DNA of 64,000 bases from Bremerella volcania (GTDB lineage Bacteria; Planctomycetota; Planctomycetia; Pirellulales; Pirellulaceae). This document shows, one piece after another, positions 46,497 to 52,054 of the stretch; the stretch's first letter is position 1, and each line of letters opens with the position of its first letter. The stretch is taken from assembly GCF_007748115.1 (NCBI RefSeq), contig NZ_CP036289.1:682001-746000 (forward strand). The letters run 5' to 3'. The notes under the pieces were generated by a model. The model saw nothing but the letters and a program-made list of their open reading frames with translations. It had not been told where the DNA came from and ran no database searches. The position numbers and the translations under genes are program-made.

Positions 46497-46579
46497 GGCC
46501 AAGTGGCGGAATCAGAAGACGCGCGACGCTTAGAACGTCGTGCCTGGAGGGCGTGGGAGTGCCAGTCTCCCCTTGGCTA
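46497..46579 (+). tRNA. tRNA-Leu (TAG) with altered D- and T-loops
   Basis: An 83-nt class II gene: acceptor GGCCAAG/CTTGGCT (G1-T72), D-stem GCG/CGC, anticodon arm CGACG-CTTAGAA-CGTCG (anticodon TAG), variable arm with GCC/GGC stem, T-stem GGGAG/CTCCC, discriminator A. The D-loop (GAATCAGAAGA) lacks the conserved GG and the T-loop is TGCCAGT instead of TTCRANT, so both partners of the elbow contact have changed while all stems are kept. Confidence 0.75.
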
Positions 46580-46592
46580 CTTAACTTTTTGA

Positions 46593-46661
46593 CGCGGGTG
46601 AGCCAGTGCTCATTCGGGCCTCATAAGCCTGGACGGTCGGGTGCGACTCCCGGACCCGCTA
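46593..46661 (+). tRNA. tRNA-Met-like (CAT), minimal D-arm
   Basis: A 69-nt gene: acceptor CGCGGGT/ACCCGCT with an unpaired C1-T72, D-arm GAGC-CAGT-GCTC with only four loop bases and no GG, anticodon arm CGGGC-CTCATAA-GCCTG (anticodon CAT), T-stem TCGGG/CCCGG with loop TGCGACT (G55), discriminator A. The mismatched 1-72 pair recalls initiator tRNA, but the initiator GGG/CCC anticodon-stem pairs are not all present. Elongator Met, initiator or Ile2 cannot be decided. Confidence 0.7.
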
Positions 46662-46668
46662 CTTTTTT

Positions 46669-46739
46669 GGTCTGTAGGTGTTCTGGCGGCACACGTCCGT
46701 GGTAAGGACGCGGATCGGGTTCGATTCCCGAACGGACCT
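46669..46739 (+). tRNA. tRNA-Thr (GGT)
   Basis: A 71-nt cloverleaf: acceptor GGTCTGT/ACGGACC, D-stem GTG/CAC, anticodon arm CGTCC-GTGGTAA-GGACG (anticodon GGT), four-base variable loop, T-arm TCGGG-TTCGATT-CCCGA, discriminator T. Position 8 is A rather than T. No encoded CCA. Confidence 0.87.
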
Positions 46740-46751
46740 TGTTAACGGTAT

Positions 46752-46823
46752 GGGCCTGCATGCCGATGGAGGCGACTGATCCTTGCAAGATCGGTGCGAT
46801 CGGTTCGACTCCGATCAGGTCCA
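46752..46823 (+). tRNA. tRNA-Ala (TGC)
   Basis: A 72-nt cloverleaf: acceptor GGGCCTG/CAGGTCC with a G3-T70 pair, the alanine identity element; D-stem GCC/GGC; anticodon arm TGATC-CTTGCAA-GATCG (anticodon TGC); T-arm ATCGG-TTCGACT-CCGAT; discriminator A. No encoded CCA. Confidence 0.9.
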
Positions 46824-46835
46824 CTTTCCATTCAA

Positions 46836-46906
46836 GGGCTGATGGTCCAAAGGGACGACACTGCTCTGGCGGGGCAGAAATCTGGGTTCGATTCCCAGTC
46901 GGTCCA
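46836..46906 (+). tRNA. tRNA-Ala (GGC)
   Basis: A 71-nt cloverleaf: acceptor GGGCTGA/TCGGTCC with the alanine G3-T70 pair, D-stem GTC/GAC, anticodon arm CTGCT-CTGGCGG-GGCAG (anticodon GGC), four-base variable loop, T-arm CTGGG-TTCGATT-CCCAG, discriminator A. Position 38 is G, uncommon. No encoded CCA. Confidence 0.88.
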
Positions 46907-46962
46907 CTGAGGTGATCACATAGTGTGATCGCCAAGTATTTGTTTTTGAAGGAGACTCGACG

Positions 46963-47763
46963 ATGGACGCTCATGTTATCGAGCGGCAGTTCGAGCGAAT
47001 GGGCGGACGGGTAAAGCTCGTTCCGGCCCGCGGTCGCAACGTACGAAGCGACGTCTCCATCGACGTTGGTCACGACGCCGAGGGAGAGTTCTTCGAGATC
47101 TCGCTCGGGTCCCAGGCGGAACCCGACTTGCGCGTGATCGATGTACGGCCTGATATTCGCCACTTGCTGCTCTTGACGGAACAAGAGGACGGAAAGCACA
47201 AGTTCCTGTGCGGTCATGACGAACGCCATTGGTTCGTCGCTGCCGTGCCGGAGCGGGCAACCGTCTCCAACGTAATCACCGCCTTCGACGCACTGAAGCC
47301 ACGTGATGTTCACATCCGTGAGCGTCAGTTGAAGGTAAAGCCGAAGAAGCGGAATCGCCGGAAGAACGATGCGTTCGTTCGCCAAGGCGAATGGTTCTTT
47401 GTGCCTGTCCAGCCGTGGCAGCGCATCGATCTGCGGTGGGTACTGCGGAACGAGCCGATTAATCGCGGCGGCGGAAAGCCTCACATCTGTGAAGAGCTGG
47501 TCCGCCAAGGCGGCGAATTGGTTTACGTAAGTCCGCAACATCCCAACGGATTGACCGAGCGGCAATACGAAAAGCTGATCAGTAAGAAGCCGAAGCTGAA
47601 GAAGCTTTCGTGGATTACGCAGCGTCGTAACCCAGGCGTTTTCGTCCGCGGCAAGGTTCGCCATGCCGATCACAAGACGATCTGCCTGGATGGATGGCAT
47701 CAAGTGATCATGAATACCGAGACCGAATCGGTAGCCATGCGTCACGTGGCGTTTATCGACTAG
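46963..47763 (+). CDS. unknown 266-residue protein inside the tRNA array
   Basis: A protein of 266 residues with a strong ribosome-binding site (AAGGAG, 8 nt before ATG 46963). It has no signal peptide or membrane helix. The first ~95 residues are mostly beta (SDVSIDVGHD, EFFEISLG, LRVIDVRPDIRHLLLLTE). A middle basic segment, VKPKKRNRRKN (near 124-134), suits nucleic-acid binding. Conserved-looking blocks FLCGHDERHWFVAAV, GEWFFVPVQPW, GGKPHICEELV and MRHVAFID contain several histidines and a few cysteines, perhaps a metal site. I do not recognise the family. Its isolated place among tRNA genes suggests a role tied to tRNAs or to the mobility of the array, which is inference. Confidence 0.8.
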   Translation: MDAHVIERQFERMGGRVKLVPARGRNVRSDVSIDVGHDAEGEFFEISLGSQAEPDLRVIDVRPDIRHLLLLTEQEDGKHKFLCGHDERHWFVAAVPERATVSNVITAFDALKPRDVHIRERQLKVKPKKRNRRKNDAFVRQGEWFFVPVQPWQRIDLRWVLRNEPINRGGGKPHICEELVRQGGELVYVSPQHPNGLTERQYEKLISKKPKLKKLSWITQRRNPGVFVRGKVRHADHKTICLDGWHQVIMNTETESVAMRHVAFID

Positions 47764-47771
47764 ACGCGTAT

Positions 47772-47863
47772 GGGTGGCCGGGGCCGCAGCCCTGGGGATT
47801 GATTGCCGAGTCGAGTCCACGGAAGTGGAGGGGACTCCTCGGCATAGGGCCCTGGCCGCCCCA
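47772..47863 (+). ncRNA. unclassified structured RNA with tRNA-like closing stem
   Basis: The end stem is GGGTGGCC (47772-47779) with GGCCGCCC (47854-47861), eight pairs. Inside are a five-pair hairpin GGGGC-CGCA-GCCCT (47780-47793) and a long arm made of TGCCGAG/CTCGGCA enclosing GAGTCC/GGACTC (47804-47844). Size (92 nt), spacing and the 8-nt distance from the preceding gene match the array pattern, but no anticodon arm and no TTC-type T-loop can be drawn. It is not tRNA-Sec by my reading. Folding is seen; transcription is inferred. Confidence 0.5.
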
Positions 47864-47867
47864 TTTT

Positions 47868-47941
47868 GGTGACTGAAGTGTACTCGGTAAGCACGCCTGC
47901 CTGTGAAGCAGGAAGAAGGAGTTCGAATCTCCTCAGTTACC
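47868..47941 (+). tRNA. tRNA-His (GTG)
   Basis: A 74-nt cloverleaf including the extra 5' G (G-1) opposite discriminator C73, the histidine identity pair. Acceptor GTGACTG/CAGTTAC, D-stem GTG/CAC, anticodon arm CCTGC-CTGTGAA-GCAGG (anticodon GTG), T-arm AGGAG-TTCGAAT-CTCCT. Position 8 is A. No encoded CCA. Confidence 0.92.
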
Positions 47942-47948
47942 CCTCCAT

Positions 47949-48021
47949 GGCCTGTGAGTGTGCTGGACTGGCATAGCAGCTTCCGAAGCTGTCGGACCAG
48001 GTTCGATTCCTGGACAGGCTA
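47949..48021 (+). tRNA. tRNA-Arg (CCG)
   Basis: A 73-nt cloverleaf: acceptor GGCCTGT/ACAGGCT (G1-T72), D-stem GTG/CAT, anticodon arm GCAGC-TTCCGAA-GCTGT (anticodon CCG), T-arm CCAGG-TTCGATT-CCTGG, discriminator A. Strongly similar to the next gene in the D- and T-arms, suggesting a duplication. No encoded CCA. Confidence 0.88.
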
Positions 48022-48028
48022 CTGTTTT

Positions 48029-48101
48029 GACCTCGGAGTGTGATGGATTGGCACGCGAGCCTGCGACGCTCGTAGACCAGGTTCGATTCCTGGCGAGGGC
48101 A
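48029..48101 (+). tRNA. tRNA-Arg (GCG), rare anticodon
   Basis: A 73-nt cloverleaf: acceptor GACCTCG/CGAGGGC (2-71 A-G mismatch), D-stem GTG/CAC, anticodon arm CGAGC-CTGCGAC-GCTCG (anticodon GCG), T-arm CCAGG-TTCGATT-CCTGG, discriminator A. Bacteria normally read CGU/CGC with an ACG (inosine) tRNA. Its 3' part from 48070 is repeated at 49338. Confidence 0.85.
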
Positions 48102-48133
48102 TTTGCTTACAGTGATTTCAAATACGAAGTCAG
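48070..48133 (+). repeat. 64-bp direct repeat, left copy (att-like)
   Basis: It covers the 3' third of tRNA-Arg (GCG) plus 32 nt of flanking DNA and is repeated at 49338-49401 with 62 of 64 identical positions. A repeat of a tRNA 3' end bracketing an insert is the usual trace of tyrosine-integrase insertion into a tRNA gene. Confidence 0.75.
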
Positions 48134-48138
48134 CATCT

Positions 48139-48266
48139 AGGCTGGGTCGAGAACCAGCGAAAGAGAATCGGCGGATAGCAGCTCCCCGACTTCAACCGAC
48201 GCGATACGACGAACCTCCGATCGGAATGACACCCTGGATAGATATCGCTGGGTCTCGACCCAGCCT
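48139..48266. repeat. MITE-like segment with 22-bp inverted ends
   Basis: The ends 48139-48160 and 48245-48266 are inverted copies matching at 21 of 22 positions; each end also contains a shorter internal palindrome (CTGGGTC/GACCCAG type). The 128-nt unit has no coding capacity. It may be a miniature mobile element or a long-range hairpin. Confidence 0.45.
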
Positions 48267-48443
48267 GCGTTGCTTCCACGGGGGCCGCTTCAAAAAAATG
48301 GCGCGCGCACTATCTTCAGGCGGCACCAGGCTGGTATATCTAGATCATGCCCGGAGACGTTCCCCGTTTACCTTCTTTTTGTCGCGTGGTTTCTCGAGCA
48401 ACTGGCTCGCACGCGGTGGTTGTTTTCTCCCAGAAAGTTCGCC

Positions 48444-49253
48444 ATGTCCTCGTCCCCTGCACAACCAAAAACCAGCGATCAGCGCTCGACCGAGCGCAGG
48501 TCGCAGGTCGTGGTGCGCGCCGGCAGGCACTATGTGTGCTCGGCCTGTGGGACGTGGGTTGAGATTCCGGCTGACGTCGTGGGTCAGTGGGTCATCGCGG
48601 TCGATTCTTCACCACAGCCAGACCAGCCAAGCCAGGGCGATCCGCCCCAGGAAGACGCGGAAAAAGAGGGTGCCTCAGTCGACAAGCCGCAAGTTCCCGC
48701 AAACACGCCGCGATGGGCATCCTCATGGGTTTCTCCTAATGGCGGTGGTGGTCGCGCTACGTCTGCTTCGTGTTTCGCGCCGATCACCCAGCGGCCGAAA
48801 CCGGCAAGGCCCCGACGTCCCAAGACGCCACTGCGCGACAGCTACACCGGCCAAACGATCGACGGTCTGATCGTTCCCGCGGCCGCGAAGCTCGATCGCG
48901 CGCTTTCCTGGGTTACTTTTCACCTGACGGTGCTCGACCGGCAAGGGACCGAATTCAATCGGCTCAGAAAGCTACTCAAGAAACAACGCGGGCAACACGG
49001 CAGGGCAGCGACCGACCATGCAATCCTGGACCGAGCTGATCTCCAGAAACATTCACGGGTGCCACGCCCAAGTCTTCTTGGGCGTGCCAGGAGATCGTCC
49101 GTACGTGCCCGGCAAAGTGATGCCCACGCACACGTTAGCATGGCATCCCAAGCGATCGGAGTTCTAACTCGCTGGCATCGAAAGTCTGCTACGCCATCGT
49201 GTCAGCGCCGGCTGCGCACTTGGAAACGCATCCAAGGACGAGGGCCTCCATAA
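48444..49253 (+). CDS. unknown protein with CxxC motif in the tRNA-bracketed insert
   Basis: A 269-codon frame. Residues 20-50 (VVVRAGRHYVCSACGTWVEIPADVV) look like half of a zinc ribbon with one CxxC. The middle is proline/acid-rich, and residues 150-195 (DSYTGQTIDGLIVPAAAKLDRALSWVTFHLTVLDRQ) look like a genuine helical domain. The last ~75 residues are arginine/serine-rich and overlap another frame at 49018-49167, so the true C-terminus may be nearer 49020 through a frameshift. No ribosome-binding site is strong. Family unknown. It lies entirely within the 1.27-kb insert and is probably cargo of it. Confidence 0.5.
   Translation: MSSSPAQPKTSDQRSTERRSQVVVRAGRHYVCSACGTWVEIPADVVGQWVIAVDSSPQPDQPSQGDPPQEDAEKEGASVDKPQVPANTPRWASSWVSPNGGGGRATSASCFAPITQRPKPARPRRPKTPLRDSYTGQTIDGLIVPAAAKLDRALSWVTFHLTVLDRQGTEFNRLRKLLKKQRGQHGRAATDHAILDRADLQKHSRVPRPSLLGRARRSSVRARQSDAHAHVSMASQAIGVLTRWHRKSATPSCQRRLRTWKRIQGRGPP
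49018..49167 (+). CDS. possible 49-residue protein overlapping the previous gene
   Basis: A short frame (MQSWTELISRNIHGCHAQVF..., ending WHPKRSEF) in the +1 frame relative to the gene at 48444. Its composition (aromatic, Gly/Pro, balanced charge; VFLGVPGDRPYVPGKVMPTH) looks more protein-like than the arginine-rich frame it overlaps. It could be a separate small gene or the real continuation of the upstream gene after a frameshift. Family not recognised. Confidence 0.35.
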   Translation: MQSWTELISRNIHGCHAQVFLGVPGDRPYVPGKVMPTHTLAWHPKRSEF

Positions 49254-49272
49254 TCTAACGGCAGACAACATG
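49244..49272 (+). pseudogene. possible tRNA 5'-half remnant
   Basis: The stretch from GCCTCCATAATC through the next 17 bases resembles a tRNA 5' half with the array-type D-arm (TCT-AACGGC-AGA), but no matching anticodon or T-arm follows. It is a probable decayed or truncated tRNA gene. Confidence 0.3.
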
Positions 49273-49337
49273 AAGTTTCTTCCCACGGCTCTCGGTAGTT
49301 TTCGTGGCCGCCGGTTCGTCCATGTGCGCGATAGTGG

Positions 49338-49401
49338 TCGTAGACCAGGTTCGATTCCTGGCCAGGGCATTTGCTTACAGTGATTTCAAATACGAAATCA
49401 G
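49338..49401 (+). repeat. 64-bp direct repeat, right copy (tRNA 3' fragment, att-like)
   Basis: The right copy of the repeat at 48070-48133. It carries only the 3' third of a tRNA (end CCAGGGC plus A); no 5' part is present upstream. Its last 27 bases are also the final eight codons and stop of the minus-strand cytochrome gene at 49375, so the left copy contains a duplicate of that gene's end. Confidence 0.75.
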
Positions 49402-51177
49402 ATCGGTCACTTCGCTATCGGTCAGGGCCCGCGTACCGGAGACCTCTTCCGGAGAATGATAGTCCACAAGGACTTCCTCCAGGCTGCCAGCTCGGCCATC
49501 GTGGAGAAAACGTACTTTGCGATAGATGCCGGTTAAGCTCGGCGTGTTGTATCCTTCGTATTCATCCTCTTGCGAGCCAAGTCCCACGTCGTGGATTTTG
49601 CCGTCGGTGAAGTACCTTCCGCTGTGGCAACTGGAACAATTGGCATCGGCACTTTCGAAGACTTTTTGTCCGCGATTCGCCGCCGCGCTTAACGAACCAT
49701 CTTCTTCGCGAAACGGATTGGGCGGAGTGCGACGGGTTCTCAGGTAGGCCAATATTGCGTCGGCTTCTCGGGGACTCGCAGGCCGTCCTTGCATCGTTGT
49801 CGTGAACGACTTGTGCATGGCATCGTGGAGATCTTCTTGCCAACCATGCCAGGTCCAGGGGCCTGTCTTGTCGACGTGTTCCAGCGGCAAGACGGTCTTC
49901 ATCGTTAAAGCAGAACCATCATTCCAGGTATCCATGGCTTTGGAATTCACGCCGCCGTTGTAATGGCACGTGTGGCAGCTGTACCACTGATCGAGACTTC
50001 TACGAGCATCGTAGAAAAGCTCTTCTCCGTGACGAACCTGGGAAGGACGAGGACGCTTGCCCAAGGGGATATGACGAAGGACGTGTCGATCTTCAATGTC
50101 GACCACCTGGATCACGTCTCGCAGGTAATCGGCGACATAAACGGTGCGATCATCCTGAGCCATGGCGAGCCCCATGGGACGGCCGCCAAGGTCCATGCGT
50201 TGGAAGAGGTCGCGGTCCCGCATCAGCTTCGGGTCTATCAGATCGCCTGGGCCGCCGACTCCTTCCCAAGGTAAGTCATCCTTTCGATAGATTAAAAGGT
50301 CGTGCGAACCGGATGCTGAGACGACCAGTCGTTTGTTGGAACGGTTCATGACAATCCCATGGGGATCGGCGACTGCCGTGCCTGGCACGTCGAGCGTGAT
50401 GGCTTCGCGGTATTCCTGCTTGTCGAGGCGAACACGGCCGATGCGACTTCCCAGTACCCAGCCACGTCGGATGTTGTCTCGATTGATCGGGTTGCTGCGA
50501 TAAATCATCCAGGGGAAGTAGACGTATTTTCCATCAGCCGAACATTGCATGTGGCCAATATTGATCCCGCCGGAAAGTTTCGACGAGAAATCGACCTCCC
50601 CCTTGATTAGGTCTATGACGACGATCTTACTTTCGCCACTGCAGCCGACTGCCAGTCGCTCGCCGTTTGGGGACACGGCAAGATAGCGGGGCCAGGCACC
50701 CACCGAGAACTTGCGAGCGACCTTGGCTTCCTTCAGGTCGAGTTGGGCGACTTCGCCTGTCGCGACGAGGCCCACGTAAGCGGTCTGACCATCGGGAGCA
50801 ACGGCCAGGCCTGTCGGTTCAAAGCCGACGTCAATCGATTGTGTTTCGCGCAGCTTTCCCCCTTCTACCTGAATGAGGGAGATCTGGCCGCTGTAAGCAC
50901 AGCTGACAAGTACGTATTTTCCGTCCAGGCAGGCCATAATGGAGGTGGGATGATCACCGCAGGGAATTTCATCGAGAATTTCGCCACTTTCGGTCTCGAT
51001 CAGGCTGACGCTGTCGGATGCTTGATTGGCGACAACTAACCAAGTGTCGTTCTTCATCAAAACGACATCGACCGGCGAGCGGTATTCGGCCGTAAGGGGA
51101 GGGGCCGGAACGGCTAGCACCGGGACACTTGCGACGCAGAGGGCAATGCCGAGGTAGATCAGATGGCGGAACTTCAT
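49375..51177 (-). CDS. secreted beta-propeller protein with two c-type heme sites
   Basis: A 600-residue protein with a signal peptide (about 1-22). Residues 30-370 form a YVTN/YncE-like seven-bladed beta-propeller (repeats such as PTGLAVAPDGQTAYVGL and GRPMGLAMAQDDRTVYVADYL). The C-terminal third is a di-heme cytochrome resembling cytochrome c peroxidase/MauG: CHTCH (Cys401, Cys404, His405) and CSSCH (Cys514, Cys517, His518). It should act in the periplasm in redox chemistry; whether it is a peroxidase is unknown. The last eight codons lie in the 64-bp direct repeat next to the tRNA array. It is divergent from the thioredoxin-like gene at 51419. Confidence 0.88.
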   Translation of the reverse strand: MKFRHLIYLGIALCVASVPVLAVPAPPLTAEYRSPVDVVLMKNDTWLVVANQASDSVSLIETESGEILDEIPCGDHPTSIMACLDGKYVLVSCAYSGQISLIQVEGGKLRETQSIDVGFEPTGLAVAPDGQTAYVGLVATGEVAQLDLKEAKVARKFSVGAWPRYLAVSPNGERLAVGCSGESKIVVIDLIKGEVDFSSKLSGGINIGHMQCSADGKYVYFPWMIYRSNPINRDNIRRGWVLGSRIGRVRLDKQEYREAITLDVPGTAVADPHGIVMNRSNKRLVVSASGSHDLLIYRKDDLPWEGVGGPGDLIDPKLMRDRDLFQRMDLGGRPMGLAMAQDDRTVYVADYLRDVIQVVDIEDRHVLRHIPLGKRPRPSQVRHGEELFYDARRSLDQWYSCHTCHYNGGVNSKAMDTWNDGSALTMKTVLPLEHVDKTGPWTWHGWQEDLHDAMHKSFTTTMQGRPASPREADAILAYLRTRRTPPNPFREEDGSLSAAANRGQKVFESADANCSSCHSGRYFTDGKIHDVGLGSQEDEYEGYNTPSLTGIYRKVRFLHDGRAGSLEEVLVDYHSPEEVSGTRALTDSEVTDLISYLKSL

Positions 51178-51418
51178 CGAATAATGGCCCTGTTTGAGGA
51201 GAACCAGCAGGCATTTTCGGGGTTTGTTAGCAGCATAACAGATTTGCGGAATCTATAGGATAATCATTTCCAAGACTTGTAGCGTGACTCCGGATTGCGG
51301 ATACTGCATTTGATCGGGAAAAACTCCCCGGTCAACCTCGACGCCCAAATAGGGGCGTTTATCCCTTCCGTTACCTCCCCCGTTTTGTTTCCCCTTGGTT
51401 TGTCCCAGGAGACTCTCA

Positions 51419-51985
51419 ATGAAATTTTTGACAATGGCTTTGACTGCGGTCGCTTTGATGGTTGGTTCTTCGCTGCTGATGGCCGAAGAAACCAAGAGCG
51501 GTCTGCAAGAAGGCGAAATGATTGGTGCTTTCTACGTGACCAAGCTGGCAGGTGCGTCCGAAGATGGCGTCGAAGTCGGCAAGAACCTGTGTTATCGCTG
51601 CAAAAACGGCGGTCGTCCTCAGGTGATCATCTTCACCCGTAGTGGTGACAAGGCAGTCGTGGATCTGGTGCAACAACTGGACAAGGCAATCGCCAAGAAC
51701 GAAGAGAAGCAACTTCGTACGTTCGTGAACTACCTCGGCGAAAACAAGGCCGCTGCCAAGGCCGCCGCTGAAAAGCTGGCCAAGACCGCCAAGACCGAGA
51801 ACGTTCCTTTCGTGCTGCCGAACGAATATGAAAACGGCCCAGAAGACTACGGCATCAATCCGAATGCCGAAGTGACCGTCATCCTGGCCAAGGGTGGTGA
51901 AGTGAAGGGTAACTACGCTGCCGCTTCCGCGAAAGACCTGAAGGTCGACGCTGTCGTAAAGGGTCTGGAGTCGATCCTTAACTAG
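51419..51985 (+). CDS. secreted thioredoxin-like protein
   Basis: A 188-residue protein with signal peptide (about 1-22, ending LLMA) and a strong ribosome-binding site (AGGAG) before ATG 51419. The mature part contains CYRC (Cys58, Cys61) just before a strand PQVIIFTR, then two helical segments and a later strand AEVTVILAKGGEV, consistent with a thioredoxin-like fold. It lacks the usual WCxxC context, so catalytic disulfide exchange is uncertain. High Ala/Lys content and clear codon bias suggest good expression. It is divergent from the beta-propeller cytochrome gene and ends at a strong terminator. Confidence 0.8.
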   Translation: MKFLTMALTAVALMVGSSLLMAEETKSGLQEGEMIGAFYVTKLAGASEDGVEVGKNLCYRCKNGGRPQVIIFTRSGDKAVVDLVQQLDKAIAKNEEKQLRTFVNYLGENKAAAKAAAEKLAKTAKTENVPFVLPNEYENGPEDYGINPNAEVTVILAKGGEVKGNYAAASAKDLKVDAVVKGLESILN

Positions 51986-52019
51986 GATTGCCACTGACGT
52001 TTGAACCAATAGAAAAAAA

Positions 52020-52050
52020 CCGCCGATTCAATCGAATCGGCGGTTTTTTT
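52020..52050. terminator. strong bidirectional intrinsic terminator
   Basis: A 10-bp stem CCGCCGATTC/GAATCGGCGG with a four-base loop is flanked by A7 on the left and T7 on the right. It works for the plus-strand thioredoxin-like gene and for the minus-strand DUF1501 gene. Confidence 0.93.
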
Positions 52051-52054
52051 GTTT

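Noticed and set aside
46621-47820. 399-codon minus-strand frame across tRNA genes
   Set aside because: It runs through several tRNA genes and antisense to the well-supported 266-codon gene; it is a frame shadow.
47772-47863. Reading this structured RNA as tRNA-Sec or a class II tRNA-Ser
   Set aside because: No anticodon loop with TCA or a Ser anticodon closed by a stem, and no T-loop, could be drawn.
44249-48101. CRISPR array
   Set aside because: The repeated TTCGA(A/T)TCC elements are tRNA T-arms at tRNA spacing; there are no constant repeats with unique spacers of equal length.
48103-48870. 255-codon plus-strand frame in the insert
   Set aside because: It crosses the inverted-repeat unit, is rich in Arg/Ser/Pro as expected of an out-of-frame reading, and competes with the better frame at 48444.
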